Of a stretch of 49,422 bases of DNA, positions 33,296 to 43,281 are shown piece after piece (position 1 is the first letter of the stretch; each line of letters starts with the position of its first letter). Under the pieces are notes generated by a model, which saw nothing but the letters and a program-made list of their open reading frames with translations, had not been told where the DNA came from and did no database searches. Both the position numbers and the translations under genes were made by a program. Source of the DNA: an uncultured Prevotella sp. (GTDB lineage Bacteria > Bacteroidota > Bacteroidia > Bacteroidales > Bacteroidaceae); the NCBI GenBank assembly GCA_946188165.1, contig CAMHTW010000028.1:1-49422 (forward strand), in the 5' to 3' direction.

Positions 33296-34306
33296 CTACT
33301 TTTTCGCGTCCATTGCCTGACAAGCAGTGATGGCAATCATGTAGTAGATGTCATCGATAGAGCAACCACGAGAGAGGTCGTTGACAGGACGTGCGATACC
33401 CTGAAGGATCGGACCGATAGCAATGGCGTCGCCAAGACGCTGTACCATCTTATAGCCGATGTTACCTACCTCCAGGTTGGGGAATACGAGCACATTGGCC
33501 TTACCTGCGATATCAGAGCCGGGAGCCTTCTTGGCACCTACAGAGGGAACCAAAGCAGCATCTGCCTGCAGCTCACCGTCAATCTTCAGTGTAGGATCAA
33601 GCTCCTTAGCCAGACGGGTAGCTTCAATGACCTTGTCGCAAACCTCGTGCTTGGCAGAGCCCTTCGTCGAGAAGCTCAGCATAGCTACGCGAGGATCAGC
33701 GAAACCTGCAACACTCTTAGCGGTCTGAGCGGTGCAAACGGCAATCTGAGACAGTTGGGCAGCATCGGGCATCGGTGTTACGGCAACGTCACCCACTACG
33801 AGCACGCCATCTTCACCATACTGCTTCTGCTTCGAGATCAGCAGCAGACCACCGCTGACGCAAGTAATGCCAGGCTGGCACTTGATAATTTGCAGGGCAG
33901 GACGCAGCGTGTCGCCAGTAGTTGACAGTGCACCGGAAATCTGACCATCGGCACCCTCGGTCTTGATAATCATACAACCTAGGTACAGGGGGTTCTTAAT
34001 GAGTTTGCGGGCCTCCTCAATGGTCATACCCTTTGACTTACGAATCTCGGCCAGCTTCTCAGCCAGTTCCTCGCTCTTGTCATAGTTCTCAGGGTCAATC
34101 AGGGTGGCCTTACCGATGTTTGTCAGGCCCTTCTCCTTAGCCAGAGCCTCAACCTTGGCGGGGTTACCAATCAGGATGATGTCTGCAAGTTCATCACCCA
34201 GTGCCTTGTCGGCTGCACACAGTGTACGCTCCTCTTCTGCTTCAGGGAGCACGATGCGCTGCTTGTTACTCTTAGCGCGCGCTACGATTTGACTTAATAA
34301 ATCCAT
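33296..34306 (-). CDS. pta: Phosphate acetyltransferase
   Basis: Transfers acetyl from CoA to phosphate, supplying acetyl phosphate to AckA. 336 residues, the short PTA form without regulatory N-terminal domains. Motifs: RIVLPEAEEERTLCAADKA at the N-terminus, GALSTTGDTLRPALQ, and SFSTKGSAKH with the C-terminal NVLVFPNLEVGNIGYK. It is the promoter-proximal gene of pta-ackA; a TACCTTTG box on the minus strand at 34348-34355 gives a leader of about 35 bases. Confidence 0.96.
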   Translation of the reverse strand: MDLLSQIVARAKSNKQRIVLPEAEEERTLCAADKALGDELADIILIGNPAKVEALAKEKGLTNIGKATLIDPENYDKSEELAEKLAEIRKSKGMTIEEARKLIKNPLYLGCMIIKTEGADGQISGALSTTGDTLRPALQIIKCQPGITCVSGGLLLISKQKQYGEDGVLVVGDVAVTPMPDAAQLSQIAVCTAQTAKSVAGFADPRVAMLSFSTKGSAKHEVCDKVIEATRLAKELDPTLKIDGELQADAALVPSVGAKKAPGSDIAGKANVLVFPNLEVGNIGYKMVQRLGDAIAIGPILQGIARPVNDLSRGCSIDDIYYMIAITACQAMDAKK

Positions 34307-34347
34307 TGTTGTTTGTATTTAAAAAAATAATATTATTCTCTTGTTTG

Positions 34348-34355
34348 CAAAGGTA
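34348..34355 (-). promoter_or_regulatory. -7 box of pta-ackA
   Basis: Minus-strand TACCTTTG followed by CAAACAAG. The -33 TTTG is not obvious in the AT-rich stretch upstream. Confidence 0.6.
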
Positions 34356-34408
34356 CAAAATAATTATGAATTACTAATGACGAATGATGAATTATTGAAC
34401 GTTTACGT

Positions 34409-35182
34409 TTACGAAAGCTCCTGCGTCAGGATGCTTTCCAACTTTTCTGCCGTCAGTCGTAACTGGAATTCGTTGCGGATGGCAATCGAGATACCACCGG
34501 TCTCTTCCGATACCACGATGGCTATACAGTCGCTTTCGTGTGTGATGCCCAATGCAGCACGATGGCGCAGACCCAGTTCCTTGGGAATATGCAGATCGTG
34601 GCTTACAGGCAGAATACAGCCTGCAGCACGGATACGGTCGTGGACAATAACCATGGCTCCGTCGTGGAGGGGTGAGTTCTTGAAGAAAATGTTTTCAATG
34701 AGTCGCTGATTGATGCTGGCATCAAGACGTTCGCCCGTTGCCACGATGTCGTCGAGTGGGGTGCCACGCTGAATGACAATGAGTGCACCAACCTTCTTTT
34801 TGCTCATACTGAGACACGACATCACGATGGGCATAATGGTTTGCTTAATCTGTTCTTGGTTTTGCTTGTCGTTGTTGATAAAGAGACGACGGAGCGTCTG
34901 TACGCGCTGGTGGGCACCGAGGTTATATAGGAATTTCCGGATGTCTTCCTGGAAGAGGATGATGAGGGCAATGACTCCCACAGAAACCAACTTATCCATG
35001 ATGGAGCCTAACAACTTCATCTCAAGAACTTGCGACACCACCAGCCATAACACCACAAAGATTAAGATGCCCATGAAGACATTCAGTGAGCGTGACTCCT
35101 TCATCAGCCTGTAGATGTAGAACAGCATCAAGGCCACGAGGACGATGTCGATAATATCCTTTATTCCAAATTCGAAGAACAC
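34409..35182 (-). CDS. cdaA: Diadenylate cyclase CdaA
   Basis: Makes the second messenger c-di-AMP, which controls potassium and osmotic balance and cell-wall homeostasis. 257 residues: three N-terminal membrane helices (about 10-28, 33-50 and 60-78), then the DAC domain with its two signature motifs DGA (174-176, in PLHDGAMVIV) and RHRAA (206-210). It starts at a GTG (35182); no ATG occurs until within the first helix. It lies downstream of folP on the same strand, the common Bacteroidetes order. Confidence 0.95.
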   Translation of the reverse strand: MFFEFGIKDIIDIVLVALMLFYIYRLMKESRSLNVFMGILIFVVLWLVVSQVLEMKLLGSIMDKLVSVGVIALIILFQEDIRKFLYNLGAHQRVQTLRRLFINNDKQNQEQIKQTIMPIVMSCLSMSKKKVGALIVIQRGTPLDDIVATGERLDASINQRLIENIFFKNSPLHDGAMVIVHDRIRAAGCILPVSHDLHIPKELGLRHRAALGITHESDCIAIVVSEETGGISIAIRNEFQLRLTAEKLESILTQELS

Positions 35183-35217
35183 CTTACTAATTGACTATTT
35201 TACTGTTTGACAATTTA

Positions 35218-36060
35218 CTATTTCTTATACACTGTTATTCCATCGCCGCCCAAAGCAGCCACTATTTTCACGCATTCCACAGCTTCGCGAACATCATGCA
35301 CCCTCAAGATGTCAGCACCTTTTATCAGTGCAATGGTATTTAGAGCTATTGTGCCTGTGAGGGCCTCTTCCTGTGAAGTTCCCAATAGGCGATAGATCAT
35401 TGACTTGCGTGACAGGGCCACCAAGATAGGAAGGTGCAACATCTGTAGGCGCTCCATCCCGTTCATCACCTCATAATTTTCCTCCACCGTCTTGCCAAAG
35501 CCAAAGCCTGGGTCGATAATGATATCCTTTTGTCCCATAGAGCATAACACGTCAACAACCTCAGCACTATCGAGCAGGATGTCCTTGATGTTGCTCTTGC
35601 GTGACATATATATATAAGGTACGCGAAAACGACTTACCATACGGAACATGTCTTTCTGGCTATCGACAGTCATTTCGGGGCTGTTCACTGGGGCACCAAC
35701 ATCATTGATGATGGCTGCACCATATTCCTCGACAGCCATACGTGCCAGTTGTGGACGAAACGTGTCAACGCTGACAATGGCATGGGGAGCCACATTGCGG
35801 ATGGTCTTCAGGGCCAGTTGCAGTCGTTCTGCCTCTTCTGCCTCTGTGGCTGTCATGCTGTCAGGACGCGTTGAACAGGCACCCACGTCGATAATCGTGC
35901 CCCCTTGTTGCAGTATCTCTTCTGCACGCAGGGCTATCTCGCGCTCCGTCTGTGTGCGACTGGCAGCATAAAAGGAATCGGGCGTAGCATTCAGGATACC
36001 CATCACCTGCGGAGTGCTGAGATCCAGTAATTGTCCGTTGCAATTCAGCGTATAATGCAT
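35218..36060 (-). CDS. folP: Dihydropteroate synthase
   Basis: Folate-pathway enzyme joining p-aminobenzoate to dihydropterin pyrophosphate; the sulfonamide target. 280 residues from the ATG at 36060 (MHYTLNCNGQLLDL), preferred over a longer frame that would translate the 7-bp repeats upstream. Motifs: VMGILNATPDSFY, IIDVGACSTRP, SVDTF, IIDPGFGFGK and ALSRKSMIYRL. It is divergent from murF and followed by cdaA with a gap of about 35 bp. Confidence 0.95.
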   Translation of the reverse strand: MHYTLNCNGQLLDLSTPQVMGILNATPDSFYAASRTQTEREIALRAEEILQQGGTIIDVGACSTRPDSMTATEAEEAERLQLALKTIRNVAPHAIVSVDTFRPQLARMAVEEYGAAIINDVGAPVNSPEMTVDSQKDMFRMVSRFRVPYIYMSRKSNIKDILLDSAEVVDVLCSMGQKDIIIDPGFGFGKTVEENYEVMNGMERLQMLHLPILVALSRKSMIYRLLGTSQEEALTGTIALNTIALIKGADILRVHDVREAVECVKIVAALGGDGITVYKK

Positions 36061-36069
36061 ATTCGTTTG

Positions 36070-36129
36070 CAAAGATAGTAAATATTTCTCATTTCTCATT
36101 TCTCATTTCTCATTTATTTTGTACCTTTG
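36070..36129. promoter_or_regulatory. Divergent folP/murF promoter region
   Basis: Minus-strand TATCTTTG (36070-36077) serves folP, with a nine-base leader. Plus-strand TACCTTTG (36122-36129) serves murF. The expected -33 regions of both fall inside the heptamer repeat between them. Confidence 0.7.
36085..36112. repeat. (TTTCTCA)4 repeat between divergent promoters
   Basis: Four perfect copies of TTTCTCA at 36085-36112. Slippage by one unit would change spacing by 7 bp. Confidence 0.95.
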
Positions 36130-36147
36130 CACAAAATTAGCTTTTTT

Positions 36148-37473
36148 ATGGATATTAAAGAATTATACAAGCTGTATCAGCAGCACCCACAAATTACAAC
36201 AGACTCGCGTGACTGTCCTGAAGGTAGCATCTTTTTGGCATTAAAAGGAGAATCGTTCAATGGTAATATATTTGCGGAATCAGCTATAGAGAAAGGCTGT
36301 GCCTACGCTATTATCGACGAGCCTGAATACAAAAAGGATGATCGCTTTATCCTCGTAGATAATTGCCTGCAGACCTTCAAGGACTTGGCTCGCGAGCATC
36401 GTCGCCAGTTCGATATCCCCATCATCGGCATTACGGGCACCAATGGTAAGACGACGACAAAAGAGCTCATTCGTGCCGTACTCTCTGAGTGCTATAACGT
36501 GATGGCCACTGAGGGTAACTTCAACAACGATGTGGGTGTGCCCAAGACGTTGTTCCGTCTGAATAAAGACCACGATATAGCAGTGGTTGAGATGGGTGCT
36601 TCGCATCCTGGTGACATCAAAACGCTAGTAGAGGCGGCTGAACCCAACTGTGGACTCATTACCAACGTGGGACGTGCCCATCTGCAGGGCTTTGGCTCGT
36701 TCGAAGGTGTCTGCAAGACGAAGGGTGAGCTGTACGACTTTTTGTGTGCTCATGAGTGTCCCGTTTTTGTCAACCGTGACAATGAACATCTCATGCAGAT
36801 GATTAATGAGCGGAGGAAGCCTGAAACGGACATTTATTATTATGGTCAGAGCGACAACTCAGATATCCTGATTCGTGGCGAGGTCATCTCCTGTGCGCCC
36901 TTCCTGAAGTTCCGCTGGCGTGAGCAGGATGCCGATGCTGGCTACACATCTGAATGGCTTACCGTTCAGACTCATTTGATTGGTGCCTATAATTTGGATA
37001 ACATGTTGGCAGCCATCACGATAGGCTACGTCAACAACATCCCCTTCGATAAGATCAATCATGCCCTCGAGAACTATGTACCTACCAATAACCGTTCACA
37101 ATTGACGGAAACGGAGCATAACCACCTCATCGTTGATGCCTATAATGCCAACCCTACCTCGATGAAGGCAGCCATTGACAACTTCCGCCTGATGGAGGTT
37201 TCACCCAAAATGGCTATCTTAGGAATGATGGGCGAACTGGGCGACGTGTCTCAAGAAGAGCATCAGAAGATTATCACTCTCCTTGAAGAAGCCCATTTCA
37301 ACGAGGTATGGCTCGTAGGCTCTGAATTCCAAAAAGCAAACAGTTCCTTCCGTACCTTCGCTAATGTTGACGAAGTAAAAGCCACCATTGCTCAGCAGCA
37401 GCCCACAGGTCGCTACATCCTCATCAAAGGCTCGAATAGCACCAAACTCTTCCAACTACCAGAGTTGTTGTAA
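36148..37473 (+). CDS. murF: UDP-MurNAc-pentapeptide synthetase MurF
   Basis: Adds D-Ala-D-Ala to UDP-MurNAc-tripeptide, the last cytoplasmic step of the peptidoglycan precursor stem. 441 residues from the ATG at 36148; an upstream TTG overlaps the promoter. The ATP-binding P-loop is GITGTNGKTTTKE (residues 94-106). Mur-ligase middle motifs (TEGNFNNDVGVP, EMGASHPGDI) and the C-terminal DAYNANPTSM are present. No neighbouring mur genes are in the window. Confidence 0.95.
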   Translation: MDIKELYKLYQQHPQITTDSRDCPEGSIFLALKGESFNGNIFAESAIEKGCAYAIIDEPEYKKDDRFILVDNCLQTFKDLAREHRRQFDIPIIGITGTNGKTTTKELIRAVLSECYNVMATEGNFNNDVGVPKTLFRLNKDHDIAVVEMGASHPGDIKTLVEAAEPNCGLITNVGRAHLQGFGSFEGVCKTKGELYDFLCAHECPVFVNRDNEHLMQMINERRKPETDIYYYGQSDNSDILIRGEVISCAPFLKFRWREQDADAGYTSEWLTVQTHLIGAYNLDNMLAAITIGYVNNIPFDKINHALENYVPTNNRSQLTETEHNHLIVDAYNANPTSMKAAIDNFRLMEVSPKMAILGMMGELGDVSQEEHQKIITLLEEAHFNEVWLVGSEFQKANSSFRTFANVDEVKATIAQQQPTGRYILIKGSNSTKLFQLPELL

Positions 37474-37518
37474 TTCATAAGCTCGTCAGCAGGAGTTGAT
37501 CAAGATACCATTGTAACA

Positions 37519-38247
37519 TCAGTCATTCCATAACTCCTGAAGGACGCTGAGGCTTTTGAGTTCAGGGAATTGGGGGATGTGCAGGCGATAGTAGTGGAGC
37601 AGAACGTCGACGATGCGGTTGCGATCCATGCGGTTGAGGTGGTAGAGGTGCATCGTGGGGAAGTCCATGCGCATCAGCGTGTGAATGCGACGTGCGTCGC
37701 CTGTTTGCAGGAAGTCACGGTGGGTAGGTACAACTAATGAGAAGGTTGCCGCACGCAGGTCGAAGACGCATCCATCCACATAGTTGTCAAGGTTAGGATA
37801 AAAGCCTAAGAATCGACTCATTCTCATCAGGAAAGTAAGGTGGAAGTTGGCATAGCCCTTGTCTGCAATATCAAGCCATTGCATAGAGTCGCACAGATAC
37901 GCAAACAACGGTTCGTTATGCTGTTCAGACCGCAGGGCATGGTACAGGAACTCGGCAATGAATAGCGAGAGGGCCAACTTCTCGGGCGAGAAAGGAATAG
38001 AGGCGTAGGCAGACAACAGGCGAGCGTCCTTTAGTTTTTGCAGTTGCAGACGCTGACGCACATCTACCTCTATTTCGAGTAGCGTCATGGGTTGGAAGTA
38101 TTGCTTCTTCAATCGCGACTTGGGCGTCTTTGGAAGTGGTATGATACACGACAATCGACCCACCTCTCGTGTAAACAAATCTACGATAAGGCGCGTCTCT
38201 CCATATTTTAAAGAATGGAGCACAATAGCTTCCGTTTTTATTAACAT
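37519..38247 (-). CDS. recO: DNA repair protein RecO
   Basis: Recombination mediator that helps load RecA on SSB-coated DNA. 242 residues: N-terminal OB-fold (TEAIVLHSLKYGETRLIVDLFTREVG), a helical middle (FYPNLDNYVDGCVFDLRAA) and a typical C-terminus. The four-cysteine zinc motif of some RecO proteins is absent, as in other Bacteroidetes. Stands alone between murF and the tRNA-rpsT locus. Confidence 0.9.
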   Translation of the reverse strand: MLIKTEAIVLHSLKYGETRLIVDLFTREVGRLSCIIPLPKTPKSRLKKQYFQPMTLLEIEVDVRQRLQLQKLKDARLLSAYASIPFSPEKLALSLFIAEFLYHALRSEQHNEPLFAYLCDSMQWLDIADKGYANFHLTFLMRMSRFLGFYPNLDNYVDGCVFDLRAATFSLVVPTHRDFLQTGDARRIHTLMRMDFPTMHLYHLNRMDRNRIVDVLLHYYRLHIPQFPELKSLSVLQELWND

Positions 38248-38299
38248 CGCCTACAAAATTACAAAAAAAGAGGAAATTATGCATTTTTTCTTAAGAAAA

Positions 38300-38331
38300 T
38301 TTGTCTATTTAAGAAAAAAGTAGTACCTTTG
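38300..38331 (+). promoter_or_regulatory. Promoter of tRNA-Glu/rpsT unit
   Basis: TTTG (38300-38303), 20 bases, TACCTTTG (38324-38331): perfect form. The transcript start is near 38337. Confidence 0.82.
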
Positions 38332-38421
38332 CAGCCACATTTTTAGAATGCGTCTGCGAAAATAGGCTGCACCTCAGCATAAGAGCACGCTCTTCTGCAT
38401 TCAGTTTGCACTGTTTTTGAC
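38331..38421 (+). promoter_or_regulatory. Structured leader before tRNA-Glu
   Basis: Two hairpins are visible: GCAGCC (38331-38336) with GGCTGC (38366-38371), and AAGAGC with GCTCTT around 38382-38396. They may guide tRNA 5' processing. No coding sequence is seen. Confidence 0.45.
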
Positions 38422-38426
38422 ATCTT

Positions 38427-38501
38427 GGTCCCTTCGTCTATCGGTTAGGACGAGAGATTTTCATTCTCTAAAGAGGAGTTCGACTCTCCTAGGGACTACC
38501 A
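38427..38501 (+). tRNA. tRNA-Glu (anticodon TTC)
   Basis: Complete cloverleaf: acceptor GGTCCCT (38427-38433) with AGGGACT (38491-38497, one G-U), D stem GTCT/GGAC, anticodon stem AGAGA/TCTCT with loop TTTTCAT (anticodon TTC), and T arm GGAGT-TCGA-CTC. The discriminator A and CCA are encoded (38498-38501). Confidence 0.96.
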
Positions 38502-38645
38502 AAATTAAATCTGTCATCTGCACAGCCAAGTGCTACTCGCAAGGGGAACGGTGGCAGGGGGTTCGTAAGAATCCGCCCAGGGCAGCCATGAAGACGTAAG
38601 ACCCATAAGCTTTAAGTTAAACAAGTAAAAAACAAAAATTAAAAA
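38502..38645 (+). ncRNA. Structured leader between tRNA-Glu and rpsT
   Basis: 144-base gap with several pairings (for example GGGGTTCGTAAGAATCC, with GGxTTC/GAAxCC, and GGCAGGG near CCGCCC) and GC-rich composition unlike ordinary gaps here. It directly precedes rpsT, whose product autoregulates in other bacteria, so an S20 leader is a plausible role. I cannot assign a known RNA family. Confidence 0.4.
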
Positions 38646-38900
38646 ATGGCAAATCACAAATCATCCCTGAAGAGAATTCGTCAGGACAAGAAGAAGGCGC
38701 TGCACAACCACTACTACGCAAAGACTATGCGTAACGCTGTTCGCAAGCTGCGCGCTATGACTAACAAGGATGAGGCTACAGCCCTCTATCCAAAGGTGCA
38801 GAAGATGCTTGACAAGCTGGCTAAGACCAACATCATCCACAAGAACAAGGCTGCCAACCTGAAGTCAAGTCTCTCTCAGCACATTAACAAGCTCGGATAA
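38646..38900 (+). CDS. rpsT: 30S ribosomal protein S20
   Basis: 84-residue basic helical protein of the small subunit ([21 protein letters not shown]...), with the typical ending [19 protein letters not shown]. It binds 16S rRNA early in assembly. It is co-transcribed with tRNA-Glu from one promoter and ends in a hairpin terminator. Confidence 0.97.
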   Translation: MANHKSSLKRIRQDKKKALHNHYYAKTMRNAVRKLRAMTNKDEATALYPKVQKMLDKLAKTNIIHKNKAANLKSSLSQHINKLG

Positions 38901-38922
38901 GTTTTTATACCAAGCATACGAA

Positions 38923-38952
38923 GGCCGTATTCCCTAAGGAGTACGGCTTTTT
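38923..38952 (+). terminator. Terminator after rpsT
   Basis: GCCGTATTCC (38924-38933) / GGAGTACGGC (38938-38947) stem with a CTAA loop, followed by TTTTTGTTTT. Confidence 0.88.
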
Positions 38953-39026
38953 GTTTTCTTATGACGAACCCTTTTATTTTTATAAAAAATAAACACTTTT
39001 CTTTCGTTTATGTCTAGTATTTTTTG

Positions 39027-39034
39027 TAATTTTG
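39027..39034 (+). promoter_or_regulatory. -7 box of gyrB
   Basis: TAATTTTG followed by CAACC, about 28 bases before the gyrB ATG. The -33 element is weak (TTTC at 39002-39005). Confidence 0.6.
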
Positions 39035-39049
39035 CAACCAAAATTGTGA

Positions 39050-41900
<2,851 letters not shown>

Positions 41901-41906
41901 TAGTAG

Positions 41907-42497
41907 TTAGCTATTAGCTTTTAGCTGTTCAGCAACCTCGCAAAGTTCTTGATACCACGCCTCGCCAAAACGACGGATGAGTGGTTCTTTTAGAAACTGA
42001 TATACGGGAAGGCCAAGTGCCTTCCCTTTTTCTACGGCATCTTTGCAGACGCTCCACCTATGATAGTTAAGACCTATTAGCCCATTACCGAAATTCTTCT
42101 CGCGGATAGGGTAGAGGGCACAACTGATGGGTTTGCAGAACTGCGTCTTTCCTTCTCGATATGCCTTTTCCAATGCACAGAGACAATTATCGCCATCATA
42201 ACAGGTAAATACACAATCTTTACCCCTCACAATACTCGTCACTAAGTCACCATCTTTATCACTATAGGCAACACCCTGTTTGTCGATGACGCTTTGTGCC
42301 GATGCAGACAGCATGGGCCACACTGTATCGAGCGCGTCTTCAATACCGGCAATTTCGTCCATCGTCACAGGAGCACCATCACTGCCTTCCACACAGCAGA
42401 TGCCTTTACACTTCTCGTAGTCACAGCAAAAGCATTCAGTTATGATTTCTGAGGAAATCAGGATGCCACCGATTTCGAGTATTGGGGGAACTTTCAT
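41907..42497 (-). CDS. DUF3109-family cysteine-rich protein
   Basis: 196-residue protein with many cysteines: ECFCCDYEKCKGICCVEG near residue 25, KDCVFTCYDGDNCLCALE near residue 95, and FCKPISCALYPIR near residue 122. The pattern is the DUF3109 family of Bacteroidetes, probably metal-binding (zinc or Fe-S); function unknown. It converges with the AraC gene. Confidence 0.85.
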   Translation of the reverse strand: MKVPPILEIGGILISSEIITECFCCDYEKCKGICCVEGSDGAPVTMDEIAGIEDALDTVWPMLSASAQSVIDKQGVAYSDKDGDLVTSIVRGKDCVFTCYDGDNCLCALEKAYREGKTQFCKPISCALYPIREKNFGNGLIGLNYHRWSVCKDAVEKGKALGLPVYQFLKEPLIRRFGEAWYQELCEVAEQLKANS

Positions 42498-42533
42498 TAA
42501 TTAGTAATGAGAATTAGTAATTAGTAATTATGA

Positions 42534-43199
42534 TTACCATACGATGGGGGCCATGCCGTTGGCCTCTAGATAAGCATTACACCGCGAGAACTGGTGCTGG
42601 CCAAACCAGCCGCCTCTATTTGCTGAGAGAGGAGAGGGGTGTACGGATTCCAATACCAGATTCTTCGTCTTGTCAATCATATATGCTTTTGAACGTGCAT
42701 AACCGCCCCACAGCATATATACGATATGTTCGCGATGTGATGCCAACGCTCGGATGGCAGCATCGGTAAATGTCTGCCAGCCTAACGTGGAATGACTATT
42801 GGCTTGATGGGCACGAACGGTTAACGTAGCATTGAGCAGTAAGACACCTTGTTCTGCCCAGCGTGTCAGATTACCACTTGTGGGAATGGGTGTACCCAAA
42901 TCCTGCTGAATCTCCTTGAAGATGTTTTGCAGCGAGGGAGGAAACAGCACACCGTCCTGTACAGAGAAACTCAATCCGTGAGCCTGTCCTGGCTCATGGT
43001 AAGGGTCTTGTCCAATGATAACCACTTTAACCTGATTAAAGGGACACAGGTTAAAGGCATTGAATATCAATTTGCCAGGAGGATAGCAGGTTGTAGTGCC
43101 ATACTCTTGCCTGACGACACTCGTCAATTGTTCAAAGTAGGGCTTCTCAAACTCTCCCTGCAAATGATCTTTCCATGTAGCTTCTATCTGTACATTCAT
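42534..43199 (-). CDS. ung: Uracil-DNA glycosylase
   Basis: Removes uracil from DNA at the start of base-excision repair. 221 residues from the ATG at 43199 (MNVQIEATWKDHL). Family 1 motifs: the water-activating IGQDPYHEPGQAHGLSFS (about residue 65), the LLLNATLTV loop, and the HPSPLSANRG leucine loop that enters the minor groove. It is divergent from the PP2C phosphatase gene. Confidence 0.95.
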   Translation of the reverse strand: MNVQIEATWKDHLQGEFEKPYFEQLTSVVRQEYGTTTCYPPGKLIFNAFNLCPFNQVKVVIIGQDPYHEPGQAHGLSFSVQDGVLFPPSLQNIFKEIQQDLGTPIPTSGNLTRWAEQGVLLLNATLTVRAHQANSHSTLGWQTFTDAAIRALASHREHIVYMLWGGYARSKAYMIDKTKNLVLESVHPSPLSANRGGWFGQHQFSRCNAYLEANGMAPIVW

Positions 43200-43216
43200 A
43201 GCTTTTTGCCATTTTG

Positions 43217-43252
43217 TTTGCAAAATTAATAATTATTTTGTACTTTTGCAAG
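43217..43252. promoter_or_regulatory. Overlapping divergent promoters ung/PP2C
   Basis: Plus strand: TTTG (43217-43220), 20 bases, TACTTTTG (43241-43248). Minus strand: TAATTTTG (43221-43228), with CTTG (43249-43252) 20 bases upstream. The two promoters interlock, so only one polymerase can bind at a time. Confidence 0.7.
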
Positions 43253-43281
43253 CAATAATACTTCTTTTAGCCGTAGATGTT

